Origin: Rhynchonema sp. JSB1_4
Taxonomy: Eukaryota; Nematoda; Chromadorea; Monhysterida; Xyalidae
NCBI GenBank assembly: GCA_030248065.1
Contig: JASAMV010008065.1
Coordinates: 1 to 64,000 of the forward strand
DNA length: 64,000 nucleotides
Direction: 5' to 3'
Shown here: piece after piece, positions 33,538 to 46,400 of the stretch
How positions within the stretch are numbered: the stretch's first letter is position 1
Layout: each line of letters opens with the position of its first letter
The notes under the pieces: model-generated
Database searches by the model: none
What the model was told of the DNA's origin: nothing
Seen by the model: only the letters and a program-made list of their open reading frames with translations
Position numbers and translations under genes: made by a program

Positions 33538-36500
33538 ATGAGCAGTGGAACATCAACAATGGCGCCAGCGCTGAGGTTACACCTGGAACCGATCATCAGA
33601 CAAATTCTTGCTTCGCCAATCGTTTGTCAAGTGCTGTACGGAATTGCCATTTGTGGTTGGTTGGCGCTTGACGGACCCCGTCGCCATCGTCCGTCGGATT
33701 CATTTCACTGTCGTACGCGGCTTGCGGAACATTATTCCCCATTTTGCAGGTTTTCTGCTTCAGTTGGCGTTCGAAGATTTTGTGATCACAAACGCTTGCA
33801 TATCGGTGCAGCAGCTCGGCACACATTTGTGGACAGTGTTGACGTTTTGGATGATCGAGACGAATATTCTCGTTTTAATTGGTTGGTGAACTTGCGCTCT
33901 GTTGTTTTGCTAAATTTCTGCCCAAAACTAGTCGCCGTGATGTGATCAAGCTGCCCGGCATTTCTTGTCGCCATTCAGAACATGTTAACTATTTTGAGAC
34001 ATAATTTTTAGGTTTCACATCATGATGAACCAAAGTATAGTTTGAAAATACATACAAAAGAGGGTAGCTGGGGGAGAGAGGTGTGTAGCAGCGCTGTGAC
34101 TACTTCTAAGGGGGAGATACTGCCATACTACTTTCGCGAGAATTCAATTTTTATAGGTTGAAATGTGCATAAATCGCGTGGAGCGCGCAATTTTTTGTAC
34201 TTTTGGTCGATTTTGACCCGGTTTTTTTGGCCATTATGGATTTGGACCCAAAAAGAGTACTTTTGGGGTGAAATTTTGGAAAAATTGGGGGAGATACCGT
34301 ACCAGAGAGGGGGAGATGCTGTATCTCAGCGCGACGGGCCACATACCGTACCGGCGACGGCGAGGGGGAGATACTGTACCTTTGGGGGGCCAGCCACAGC
34401 ACTGGTGGTGTGTAGTGTAGTACACTACGTAGGTAGGCCGACGCCCCAACCTGGTACGGTACACAGTAATTAGGTCGCCGCCCCCGGCTGGTACAGTAGG
34501 TTGCGATTTTTCTTCGTGCAGGCGAAAACTCGCGCGCTACGCGCGAAATTAGGTTTTAGAGTGCATTTTCATCAATATTTAGGCATTAGAATATTGTTCC
34601 CGGATAACCCCTTAGCTCGGCCGGTACAGTAGGTAGTTGCCCCCCCACATTTTGGTGGTGCAGGAGGTTGCCGCCTCGCCTGGGTATCTAAGCTACACCA
34701 CCGAAAGAAGGAGTGAAATATTTGCTTTCTATTTCAGGTGATATTCTGTGCATCCACCTGGCGGGCACCGTGCTCGAACCAGTCTGGACGACAGCCGAGC
34801 TGCTCAAATATTTTGTGATCGTGAACGCAATTGTGTCCATGTTGGCCACGTTCATTCTGTTCAGTGCCTATTTCCTCGGTCTGGCCACCGAACAATCGTT
34901 CTTCGAAATGCCCGTCCACGGACTGTCGGGTTTCAATGGCGCTGTGCTGATAGGAGTCAAGCAGGTAAAATAATGCGTGGTGATAGAAAAATATGTTATT
35001 TTTCGAGACCCCATTATCTTCACAGTGGTTTTCACGAATGTTGTTTTATCAAAAAATATCGGTACTCTATTGCAATCAGTTAAGAAATGTTGTGGATGCT
35101 AATTTTTTAGGAAACATTAAATCTGGGGTTAAATATCATTGACAAAAACTTTGAATTTACCAAATTTTTTAATGTCTTGTCATTACAAATATTTCAAAAA
35201 ACTTTTTTAATCAAAAATAAAGGAACTCAAAATGAAAATTGCATGCCAAAAATACTAGAATTTGCCTTTTCTGACAAAAAAATATCAAGTTTATTTAGAT
35301 GCTACCGGATTCGGTTATTCTATCGACGCAGTTGGGTCGTTTCAAGAACAACAACGTGCCATTGTTGATGTTCGTGTGTTCGGTGTTGTTGGTTGTGTTC
35401 CGTCTGATGAAATGGATCGTACCAGCCATGTATTTATTGGGCTCATATGCCGGATGGGTCTATCTGCGATATTATCAGAAACACGAAAGTGGCGTTAGCG
35501 GCGATATGGCCGAGCATTTTTCGTTCGTCACGTGAGTGCCGGTTTTTTGTATTTTTTCGGAATTGTGTGAGGTTTTTTGCAGAGGTTTCCACACGCAGAC
35601 AAAGACTTGGGAGTAGCCTAAATATTTCGTGCTCGTTGCTCTTTTTATTCATCTATTCATCCACCCAAAAAAACAAAAATGTAGCAGTCAAAAGAAAAAT
35701 GCTGAAATTAACATAAACCAAGCCCAGTGAACATCAATCAAACAGGCTGTGCACTTGTGTTGTTGTTTTATGTGTGAAACCTCGGTAACGTAACGTCACT
35801 GTCCACGCAGCTCAAACAAAAACGAGAAACGTCACGTCACTGGTAAAGTAAACAGCAAAAGCAAAAAATAATCAGGACATTATTGCAGCCTGTTCCCATC
35901 AGCGTCGCATTCCTTCCTGTCACCCATCTTCAATTCCATCTATCGTCTGTTCGTGCGTGTCGGCATCTGCAAACCAGCCATTCGACGTTATGTTGATGTT
36001 GGACAGTTGACATCGGTGAATGTGGTGTTGGCCGGCACCGAACAACAGGACGCTGAGAGGAGGAGGTTAATAGAAGGGATACCTTTCTCTTTTTAAGATT
36101 CACTCCACTATCTCCTTCCGTTATCCATCTTAGGATTCAGTGTCACACCAGCGACGACCTCGTGTACCGTGTGTTTGTGATAGCGGGTTGAAGCGGACAA
36201 CAAAAGCAATGGCACACAATTCACGTTTAACCTGAATTGCAGACAAAAAGCGCTGCGCGAGTTATCCCAGCGTCTGGAGAGATCGCGCACCGAAAAGGAC
36301 GCAGAGCCGAGTGCATGGCCGAGTATGGATGAGCAGACGAGCGACCAAGGTACACCACTCATGTCGCCGGTGTTGCCCGTCAACGTGGACATCGCTGCCA
36401 GGACAGTGCCTGCCGTTGTCTCGCCCCTCGTCACGCCGTCCGTGTCCGGAAAGGCTAGACTGTTTTTGGAAAATCAGATATTTGTTTTGGACCAGTTTCA

Positions 36501-36805
36501 GAAATACGTATGTTTGCTCGTCGAATCTGTTTGTCTCTGTCACGAAATGATCTTCTACTTTACACTGGCATTAATGTGGTCCCAGCACAGCCAAATAAAT
36601 AACCTTTTCCGCTGGTCTCAAATTTATGACCAGTAAACCCCGACATATGCTTCTTTCAAGAATGTCACGTGACCAAGAAAAGTAGAATCCATTGTAGGCT
36701 ATCACCGACCCACGCGAGTCAGCAATGAGCTCCACCGAACAATTGAATGTTGCATCGAGCTCACAACTTGTCATTCAGTCAGAAGGAGAGGAGGAGAAAT
36801 CGTGA
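33538..36805 (+). CDS. TMEM115: TMEM115 (Golgi rhomboid-like membrane protein)
   Basis: Seven exons: 33538-33655, 33750-33881, 34738-34964, 35299-35531, 35889-36065, 36243-36507 and 36698-36805. They total 1260 nt (419 aa). TMEM115 is a multi-pass Golgi protein with a rhomboid-like fold, implicated in Golgi-to-ER transport. Landmarks are GTVLEPVWTTAELLKYFVIVN, HGLSGFNGAVLIGVKQ, GWVYLRYYQKH, GDMAEHFSF, RRYVDVGQLTSV and QDAERRRQKALREL. All match human TMEM115 in order. The C-terminal tail is longer than in human and rich in Ser, Val and Thr. Introns 1 and 2 both begin GTTGGT, and here the alignment fixes the splice sites well. Intron 2 contains transposon debris (34056-34706). Confidence 0.92.
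34056..34706. mobile_element. nested hAT-type elements in TMEM115 intron 2
   Basis: The inner copy 34089-34404 has CAGCGCTGTGAC and GCCACAGCACTG ends with GGGGGAGATACTG words and a GCGTGGAGCGCGC core. GTGTGTAG precedes it and recurs 3 bp beyond its end. It sits in an outer GTAGGTAGG-word element ending near AGCTACACCACCG (about 34704), with its own CGCGCGCTACGCGCG core at 34530-34545. Confidence 0.7.
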
Positions 36806-37515
36806 TCATAAATTATGAAACCAAAATGCGCAATTTTTAACGTCTATCTGCTGACAATATGTATTTACGGCATCATTCAGGTATTATAATATCATGGCTG
36901 GTTGCTATTGCTGTGTCTTCGGTTTGTGTTTGAATCTGTGCATGAGATATCACTCTGACTGTTTGGTGGTTCACCTCTGTTACTTTTTCATTTCTGGTCA
37001 TTCAGAAATTTAGAGTGTTGTCTGAACATGTAATTAGTGTTGTAACGGATGTGAACAGTTTCAGAATCTAGCCACTGACAGGAAAAATCATCTAATGACG
37101 ATTACCATAAGAACAGTTGTTTTCATATTAGATTTGTAGTGCTGTTCTGACGTTTGGAGTCTGACTGAATGACTACCCCAGCCCCCAACTATGAGTTTTG
37201 GTTATTGTTTTGTGTTTGGCGGGCAGCCTTCACTGTGATTCTTGACTCATTTGTGCCCAAGAAATTTATTTATTTAGTTTCCGCTGGCTGTTTCCTTGTG
37301 ATCTGGTTTCCCTGTTTTTTTGTGTACAACACAGCATAAACTTTGTATTGATGTGATTCTACTAATTCATTCAAACAGTTTTTTCAACGCGTTTGCAGAG
37401 CGCGGCCTCGCTATGGACGGGCTTAATTCCTGAAAATATTTTAATACATTATGTATGTATGTGCATATCTCACTTCGTCGGCACTGTTGGTTCGTTTAAC
37501 GTTTGTGTTTCCCAG
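36806..37515. other. intergenic, no gene seen
   Basis: About 710 bp of AT-rich sequence between TMEM115 and the F-box gene. I see nothing coding. It contains T-rich and CAG-ending acceptor-like sites, including the one that directly precedes the next ATG. Confidence 0.45.
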
Positions 37516-39991
37516 ATGCACATTCTCGACTTACCGGACGATTTTTTCGTCTTGTTGTTCGGGTACCTACATACCAGAGATGTGTTACACCTTGAACAAT
37601 GCTGCGCACGACTGCAACAGCTGACACAATTCTATTGGCAATCCATTCGGGAGCTGCATTTGATCAACTTCATGCGAACGCGCGGATGTTTCGATGTTGG
37701 CAGTTGTTATCGGTTGGTGGCGTCATGCTCTTTTGTATCGGGGAACCCGAGGGCATCGCTAAAATTGTTGTAATGGTGCGACGTTTTTTGTGGCCCAGGC
37801 TCTGTCGCGTAAACTGCCACTGTGGTTCCGTGTGTTATGATGTGCCATAGCGGGCGTGAACTAGATTTCCCGTTTTGTTCTCCGTTTATTTCCAGACAAC
37901 CGAAAACGGGGCGTTAGATAGCTAGGTGACGCGAGCCAAGAGACACGTTGTCGCTTATTGCAAACGCGCAACTTTAACATAATTTTCAGTTTCGACACGG
38001 CGGCCACTGGTCTGCTACAGCGTTGTGGTCCATTTGTCCGATCGCTGGATTTGTCCGACTTCGGTCCGCTCGAATACGGTCTGCGTATCGGACTGGAGAC
38101 GGCCATAATCAGCAACTGCACTGCACTGCAATCGGTGACCATCAGCAAACGACTGCTAGAAAGGGATTGGTTGATTTCGTTTGCACGAGCGATTGGCAGT
38201 AAACTGAAGTGCGCAAAATTGTCGTCCGTAAGTGGTGTTTTGATGTCTGACTTGTTTCATTTCAAACGATATTTGGCGTCAAGGGGCAGTGCACGTTATG
38301 GGCACTCTCTTCACGGTCTGTGCAGTCAATTTTTTCAACGGTACGTGTCTCATTCGATCCCAAATCTGACGTTAACCTCGTTCTTCCATTCTGAGTGTAT
38401 ATTCTTCATCACACCCGAAAGTGCCAGTTCCCGATGATGTCACGGTCAAGAGGGTCTAGGCTGTGTTTTCCTTCTTCAGCTTCACATCCGTGGGTTCGGC
38501 TCTCTGGATGACGCTACATTGACCCAAGTACTCACACATTGGCCACATCTTGAAACCTTAGATGTACGCAACAATCCACGACTGTCGTTGTATGGTGCCA
38601 GCCAATGCATGCCGATGGGATTGAAGGAGTTGGATTGTCGACAGAACAGAGCGGTCGGTTCGGTTGCGGTTTTCCCGAGATTTTGGATTTGAACAGAAAG
38701 CTCTCCTTTCCAGTCTTGGGAAGTGGTGATGATCACTTGGATTGGGTCCAGCTTGATCACTTGACTTCCTTGTATGATGCATTTGTTCGAGATTTATGCC
38801 TAACATCACAGTGTAGCCGACCAAGAAATTACTGACTGAAACGAAAAAGCAAGCGACTAAGGCAGATCCGATTCGGTCGCCAGTTTGACATCACCGCCAG
38901 TGTTGCTTGCAGATCAATGAGCACGGTTTCGCGTCGGTGTTTGCGCGTTGTGTCCAATTGCAATGTTTGAAAATGACCTACAACCCGATGAGTGCACTGC
39001 CGTTCAATCTGTTGTCACAATTACACACGTTGCAAATCGATGTTTCATCAACTACTACTGTCTTGTCGGCGCCGTTTCTCAACTCGCTCGGTAATATATG
39101 TCGAGAATCTTAGCAAGTCAATTTGTATCGGGCATTCCACGTCGTGTTGGTATCAAATTGGGTGATCAGATTTTGGTGTATGCAGAGCTTCGGTCACATA
39201 AATCTTGCCACCAGTTTTGACCAGCGTAAACTGAACGACTTTTACGCTGCTCAAAATTAGCGTCATCAACATCATTATAACTCTGGGAATTTCCTCAACA
39301 CAAAAAAGTCACGTGGCAAAGGCACGATTAAGCCCATCACCAAGTTTGATAATACGATCCCAGTCTTCTTTTTGTTCACCCTTTTGTCCTGGTCTTCAGG
39401 ACATCTAAACGCGCCGTTGCACGATTTGCGCATTTCGACCAATCTCCTTTGCGACCGGTTGTTGGTGTTGCTCACCGAACATCACTGTCTGAAGCTGATC
39501 AAGAGTCTCTCCTTGAACAGTCAGGCACACCCGTCCCTGTCAATGACTATCGACGAAGCCGTGCTCATGCTGGCGTGCATGCCCAAATTGGCAAGTTTAC
39601 CACGGGAGATATCAAGCTTGAATCAAGCCTGCTTTGTTCGTGTGACTTTTCTGCACATAATTCCAGACTTGTATTTTGCTGTTTGTATTTCACAATCAAA
39701 CGTTTCCAGCGCCACCTCCACTGCACGGGCAACAGTGCGTTCGCATCAAGCATCCTAGTGCATTTGCATCGTTTCGCGCATCTACGCACATTAGATGTTT
39801 CATACGCTTTGAAACACGACGATGTGACACCAATTATGTGGGAGTCCATTGAAAGTCAATCGTTGGAACGCCTGATTTGGAAAGCTGTGGTGCTGCCCTA
39901 TAGCCGGCTGTCGGTCACCACTGTGCGGGAAGGGATTGAAACGAAATTGAAAGAGAAATGTCCCAGTCTGCGTCAGTTGGTTGTTAGATGA
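37516..39991 (+). CDS. F-box and leucine-rich-repeat protein
   Basis: Six exons: 37516-37712, 37990-38227, 38480-38653, 38913-39090, 39400-39641 and 39710-39991. They total 1311 nt (436 aa). The N-terminus is an F-box (LPDDFFVLLFGYLHTRDVLHLEQCCARL), which would bind SKP1 in an SCF ubiquitin ligase. The rest is irregular leucine-rich repeats: FVRSLDLSDFG, LETLDVRNNPRL, LKELDCRQN, LQCLKMTYNPM and LRTLDVSYAL. The last repeats probably recognise the substrate. I cannot assign an FBXL number. The ATG follows a tttcccag acceptor directly, suggesting trans-splicing. Intron 1 starts GTTGGT. The end of exon 5 was set by frame and is the least certain junction. Confidence 0.8.
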
Positions 39992-40715
39992 CTGGCATAC
40001 ACTGGTCAACGCATTGGAATATTCCTGTTTTGGCAATTCCCCCATTGTGTCACTGTAAAAAGCAATTTTGCGCTAGCGCTGGCTTGTAATGGTGTTTTGC
40101 TGACGGGTGCGATGATCTGTAAAGTTATATTTCATTTCTTACGACCGAAATCTTCGATTTTAAAATAGTAACTGTTGATTTGTGCTTGCTTTTGCAGCAT
40201 ATTGGCAAAAGACCTCTCTGTCACGTGCACATGTTTATGTGGTGGTTTCTCTCCCAGGTGTACAAAGATGTTAGCTGGGTGTCTTTCGCTCAAACTTTGC
40301 CTTGTGTGATCTGACTACTATTCAGGTGCTCCTATGTATGTATAAAAATTGTATAGAAACCTGTCTCTGCGATACATTTTCGTTTTTGGTAAGGTCTTTT
40401 TCTCATGACTGTAACAAAGAACATTTATTTTTCAACATTTTCAACGCAGTGTTCAGTGTGGACGCTTTGTAGATCATGCATTCTCGATGTCCCGGTTCCG
40501 GTGGGCATGTCATCGGTTTATTATCTAATTTTTGTACATAACACGTTTACTCTAAATATTATCTATCCGATAAATTTGTGAGTGAAGCGCTCGTGTGCAT
40601 CTATTTGAAACATCGTAATGGTTGATGGCGCACCATGATCATATTTTGTATTGACCTGTCTGTGTTATCCTGGTGACCAATACTTTCATTCATCAACAAC
40701 AATTGCAGCAGCACA
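39992..40715. other. intergenic, no gene seen
   Basis: About 720 bp, AT-rich, with no supported exon or recognisable repeat. Confidence 0.45.
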
Positions 40716-41330
40716 ATGTCTCTCAACCGTTTCGGTCTGCAGCCGTGGGGTTTGCGTGCCAAGTCATTGATCGGTGTGCACAAACGCACACGACCATTCC
40801 TGCAACGCACGGTGCTGGTGAAGGACAATGATGTCGATCAGGCGTATCGATTGTTGAATAGGTGTGTGGTAGCTTGGTGATGTTTCACTGCGCAATGGGA
40901 TACTGTGGTCCGTCGCGCACCCTATTCAGATGGCATGATCTTTCCCAGTTTTGAGGTCATTTGCCCATCCGGTCCATTTCGCACTGATGATGACCTGTTT
41001 CACTGCCTGTCTGTTGAAACGTGTCGCATCGCAGCAACAGGCAACCAAAATACTGCGTCACTGCATTGTCAGACATACGAGAGTCGCATGAGTTACTCCG
41101 AAATTTCACTAATTCTCTTTCTTGAAGACAAAAATCAGCATTTCAGACACATGGCACACGAGGGTCTGCTGAGCATCATCCGAAACACGATACGATTTGA
41201 AAAACCGGCCAAACAACGCGCCAGACGAAACTACGAAATCTGCAAAGCGATATATGACGAAGAAATGAAACGAAAAATCGACTTCATATCCATAAAGAAT
41301 AGAAAAGACCCGTTTCCCGGACATTATTAG
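40716..41330 (+). CDS. MRPS21: mitochondrial small-subunit ribosomal protein S21
   Basis: Two exons, 40716-40861 and 41147-41330, giving 109 aa (human 87; the extra length is N-terminal). It is the mitochondrial bS21 homologue of the ribosome platform. The diagnostic stretch TVLVKDNDVDQAYRLLNR is followed by RFEKPAKQRARRNYEICKAIY, then EEMKRKIDFI and KNRKDPFPG. The longer N-terminus (MSLNRFGLQPWGLRAKS) is basic and may act as a mitochondrial presequence. The single intron carries a copy of the dispersed 48-bp repeat near 40977-41022. Confidence 0.92.
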
Positions 41331-41573
41331 CTGCTTATTGGTTTGAATACCAGCATGTTGCTCAATGCTGCCATTATTTGTGTAAATACAGTAATCAAAT
41401 AAACGATCATAGCTTACAATTGAAGGTGGTTTTTCGACTTACCTGTTTCAAGCCACAGACCACATAGCGTGCGGTTCTTATCTTTTGCTGTACTCGCGTT
41501 TCAAATTGAACTCTGGTAACTTATTGTGCTTTTAAGCTTCCAAAAGCAAACAATCTAGTCAGATAATTGATAA

Positions 41574-42728
41574 ATGGGCCTGTTTGGCAGCAAATCGTCC
41601 GATCAACATACCACCTGTTGTTGTCAACGGAGAAATTCCGTGTCGGACTCTGGGCAGTATTGTGCCAAGTGTGCCAATAAGGTTGGTTGTACTGGATTGT
41701 TCAAATCAACTTGTCACGAACAAACACTATGAGCGGCTTCAGACTTGATCTGAACTATCATTATCACTTGATACTTGAATAAAGTTCAATGCTACTTGAT
41801 GACGGTGACTTCAACCAGCGTAAAAATACTCAAAAATTATGTATTGCATCTGATCTGCAGGTTGTGACCAAATCCCAGTCGTGCGCCACCGCGTTGGCCG
41901 CACCATTTGTGATGGAACACTGGAGGTACGGTAGCTGTATTTTATGTTAAAATCTGCGTCAAATAAAGGCCAGAATCAAGCGACTCTTTTAAGCACACTT
42001 TACGTCGATGAAGATGGTCACTGTGCGCACGAGTTTTATGTTGAAATGCCAAGGCCTTTGCACAAAGTTGGCACGCGACTCGTGAAGGTCACCAAAAATC
42101 TCAGGCCACTGGTAAGGCTACATACTTGGATTTACGAGCCTCTAAAATCTCAAATGATGGGTTTCTCCAGATTTGTCCCACATCAAATTTCTGACGTTTT
42201 AGGCTTTCCGGTTCTCATAAATGGATTCATTCTCCATATCAAGCTTCTAGGGGGTGCAGCTGACCACCGTTATTTAGCGTCCCACGCAATAGTGCCCTTT
42301 TTGCTCAAAGTTGTGCTGGCATCGGACCGCGTTTGGGTTAATCTTGAAAGTGAACGTCTTACAAACAAATATATTTGAAATGAAGTGCATATAACGTTTT
42401 ATACTCCTGCTAGGTAATGTCAGGTTGAAGCTTTTTGTGCGAGCAATAAAAACGCAGCACAACAATCTGTGCCTAATTTTAGCAACAAAAACCCCTAACG
42501 AACCGCGAGGCTGTTTTTTGTAATTTTGGTGCTCTTAAACCAGGTAACTGAGATTGTCGTTGCACTCTGAGATAGATAACTGTATCTCGTAATACCTAGT
42601 GACCATAATTTCTGTCCCATATCATTCGACGCAATAACTGGGCTCGACTAGTTTCAGTTTTTTTCCAATTTTGTAGGGTTATGTGGCGTACAAGATACCA
42701 AGACTGCATCCGGACCTGCCGTACATAA
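41574..42728 (+). CDS. small Cys-rich protein, unrecognised
   Basis: Exons 41574-41681 and 41861-41925 are clear: MGLFGSKSSDQ, TTCCCQRRNSVSDSG, QYCAKCANK, then VVTKSQSCATALAAPFVMEHW. A third exon at 42677-42728 keeps frame (225 nt, 74 aa) and ends RVMWRTRYQDCIRTCRT. In another phase the same exon would read GYVAYKIPRLHPDLPYIM, which looks more natural, so an exon may be missing in between. The CCC and C-x2-C pairs suggest metal binding. The MGLFGS start has a Gly at position 2 and could be N-myristoylated. I do not recognise the family. Intron 1 begins GTTGGT. There is also a 144-codon open frame (41944-42378) in intron 2 without known homology. Confidence 0.45.
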
Positions 42729-43284
42729 TGGTGGATAATGGCTAACTGGCTGGTCGAACCCACCGAAAACAACAAGTGTGCACACACTGGAATGAGATCT
42801 GTTTGCGTTTGTGGAAGTTGGGACTGGAATTCGAGTACTGTAATGTTTTTTGGATGTCCTAGGAAAATAGCCCATCAATGGATACCTGCGTGCGCGTTAT
42901 TGTCCCGTTTTCTACGAACCACCTTTTTCTTAAACAATGTGCAAAAATACGTTGCCGTCTTACGAAGGTGCACCCACGTGAAATTGAATTTCTTTTTAGC
43001 TATAAATAGCAAGCACTCATGATGTTCCATTGTGTTTACCAGGATAGGTTGTGTGTGTAGCTTGAATTTTGGCAAAACCTTGTTTTTCTTACATAACGCG
43101 ACCATGCCAATGGGTCGTAGTAAACATGATCCGAGGTCTAAAAAACAATTGATGCCAGACCAAGTGTTACGCTGCTGCTGTCGAATAATGTTCCTGTATT
43201 CCGCTGAATCCAAACCGGTATGCCTTATCTGCGATGTCATGTACCTACTACTTATGAGACGCGACTCTTTTGCGGATAATATTA
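42729..43284. other. no gene supported
   Basis: An open frame from about 43104 (MPMGRSKHDPRSKK with several Cys) is short, lacks recognisable homology and runs into a MITE. I leave it uncalled. Confidence 0.35.
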
Positions 43285-43428
43285 CAGTGGTCAACACAAG
43301 TAGTCAAATTACTTCGTCAACTCACAGCAGCCCCGAGTGAGAGCGAGAAACAATACACAGCGTTCGGTGAGCTGACAACTGCACACAGTGAATTGACGAA
43401 GTGATTTGACCACTGGAGTTCACCACTG
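43285..43428. mobile_element. small hAT-type MITE with CAGTGGTCAA ends
   Basis: A 144-bp element with about 40-bp inverted arms: CAGTGGTCAACACAAG on the left and, in complement, CAGTGGTGAACTCCAG on the right, sharing AAATYACTTCGTCAAYTCA further in. The flanks TAATATTA and TTATATAA agree at six of eight bases, compatible with an old 8-bp duplication. Confidence 0.65.
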
Positions 43429-46400
43429 TTATATAAGCCTCTTCTACGAGTGTGATCCCTCATTCCCATTATGTATTGTTGACTTGTGTCATTTTTGGGC
43501 TGCATTTTGACAACGTTTGTAGTTCTGACGTTTGATTACACCCATTCAACCTTACCTGATTGCGTGAATACTGTATTTATCTCAGGAACCACCTTGCTTT
43601 TGGCGGCTTTCGACACTAATTTTGAGAAAGACCGCATACATACTTGATATTTAACGTACCTTGTTTGAATTTATCCTTCTTTTTGGATGATGTGATCAAT
43701 TCACCTTTCACAAACACTCATGTCGAATTTAGATGTATTCAAGCGCACTTAGCGGTGCAACATCTGCGAGTCGTTTGAATGGCGCTCTAATGTGTGCATT
43801 TACGCACTTGATGCAGCTACTGTATATATGTAGCTGACTTGTGTGGCCCTGGTTACTGTAACCTTGTTTGTGTGCATTCACAGTCAAAAGCGTGGTTTGT
43901 GAACACCGCCATTTTGCCCGCATTATAACCTGTACCTGTATTTCAATTTCGAGAGCACCTGTTGTCACCCACTCACCACATTGAATGGAATGCCCCGTTG
44001 GCTAAGGAAGGGTACCCGAAGCAGCTTGTCTGATACTTGAGTAACTTACATAAATTAATGTTATTTCGATCTCACTCTGTCCGTTTTTTTGGTTTGTGCT
44101 GTTCATTGTCGATTGAATCATGTTTGACTTACACCCCTTTGCTAGTTGTTGTGCCATACTTTTTGTACTTGTCAGTCAAGCCAATGTGTTTTTTCTCGAC
44201 CTTTGCATTACTATATGTACATATACATACCTTGCTATTGTCTAAGTTATTATTGCTGAGTTGACATCAAAAGCCAGGAGCCGCGAATGTATACTTTTCT
44301 GTAAGCATTGTACGTGTGTTTTGTTTGATCCAGAAACAAAAATTACAGACTCGCGACGAAAGGGCTGTCAGGATTAGAGCAGAAAGGAAAGAAATACAAG
44401 TGCCACCCTGCCTTGTTTAGTCTACCCTTGGCACTGACCGCATCTGTTTCGCTTCTAATTTCTTTTTATTACGATGACTGCGTTGGTGGTTACGCCAAAG
44501 AACGAAATTTTTGCTGGTCTGTGTTTGTTACCTATGTATACTGCATCGAGCTCACTAGTCACCAGAACTAAAAAGCTGAGAAAGAAAGATGAAAAGAAAT
44601 ATCGGACGGAACCAACGTCAACGTAAATATACATAGATACATTTACCTATACGTTAGGTTCGGTGGCTAGAGAACTTGTCCACTGATCGAACTCGCAAAA
44701 ATTCGGGCGACGCTTAGCTTTTGAGCAACAGTGATTGTTTACAAAAACAATAAAATGTGTGCCAGATACTGTATGTATCTCTGATTTTTTAGGGTCATTG
44801 ATGTGTGTTGTGTGTATTTGCAACTCAGCTTATGCCCCGGTTCAGGTCTATTACTGTGATCAGATCTTGGTTTAAACCCGCATTCCCTGAACGGACGCAG
44901 TCATAAAAGTTAGGAACTCACTAATTGCATAAATCCCCATGCCTATGGTCCACGATTTGTACCAGATAATGCCAAATAAGTACCTCCCCCGAATAAGCGC
45001 CCTGGGGCTCGGGCTCGTTTGGGAAAAGTCTTTCGTGCGTCATGAGCATTCACTACAATGCACTTCACAACATGAAAAACTGGAATAAAAGCTTCAACAT
45101 CGTAATTATCATGATAACAAGCTTGTGTGCTGGCATAAAGTAGCATGAATGAAGGTTGTCCAATAATTACACTTTAGAAAAAATAAATTTAGGATTTCTG
45201 ACCAATCCAAAAGCTTCGAACTTGGACGAAGTCTTATTGTGCAGCAATATTCCGAATTAGCCCCGGGGAAAGGGATTACTGTCCGAATAAGTATAATACT
45301 CTGTGGGCTTATTTTGAAATTTTTTTTAAATCGCAAACCCGAAGTGAATCGAAACTACAGACGCCCTCAGGGGAGTTATTTGGCATTCTCCGGTAGGCTA
45401 CCTTGGTCTGCAACAACGCACCGATTGTGCTGAAAACAATTCTGTCTTCGTTTTTCATTGATGGGCCAAGCCACGCCACATTTCGTGCTTCAGCTCGACG
45501 CCAAAAATATTTCTAATGAGAAAAACGACGGCATGCATGGAACATAGCCGGCACCTGTGTATCTCATTGTGTTGCCACGGACTCCACATGCTCATTTGAT
45601 TGAACAAAGATTGTCGTTTGTGAGCTGCGACAGAATTCGCTGTGATTCACATGCCTGTACTGCTTACTTACGGTTTATCGTTCCTCGGCGTGTTTGCTAA
45701 CGACAAATGTTGCGTGTTTTTGTCTTCCTTCACCGGATCTGATAACAAGCCAGGCGTTTCGAATCATGCTCAGTTGCGTGCTGGAGTAACACATTGCCAA
45801 GTGAGGTGTGAACGGATCGGATCTTGCAGTCCGCATGGCTCAGTGCGTCTAGATAAACACTGATTGTCTAAATCTGGCGGCTGTGAGATCTGGATTTTCC
45901 ACACAATTTCTTCTTTCACGCGTTTTTATTCTGTCGCAGATGCACCCGGATCATGCTCTAACCTGGGCTGCTGGACCGAGATTGCTTGCGTGCAAGCTGC
46001 AATACATCGGTAGCTGGTTGGCGTATTGTTTTCTGCGGCTCGGTGCAATGTCAACACAAAATTCCGCGCCGATACATTTATTGGGTACAGCAATAAGTTT
46101 TTTTGTGCCAGCAGTGATATATTTTACACCAGCATAAGACCAAGCGCGTCTAAGTTTTTGTGGTCACGTGACCATCCGCACTGACGACACGACCTGTGGT
46201 CTGTAACGGCGAAACTGGTGAAACTTGAAAACGTGTTGCACCATGCTGCTTACATCGACTGTACTATAGTTGGTTCCCAACAAACTGCCATGTCCAAACT
46301 CGCGCGCTCATCTTACATTGATGATATGGCACGCATAATGCATCTTCTTCATAATGGCATCCCACCAAAGCCAGACAAATTGGACCAAGATGCTCTGCGA

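Noticed and set aside
41944..42378. 144-codon open frame inside an intron of the Cys-rich gene
   Set aside because: No recognisable homology, AT-rich composition and no clear splice sites that would include it.
43104..43340. Short Cys-containing frame MPMGRSKHDP...
   Set aside because: Runs directly into the arm of a MITE and lacks homology and splice context.
44958..45412. Gene on either strand
   Set aside because: The apparent frames lie in a decayed inverted-repeat element with AATGCCAAATAA at both ends.
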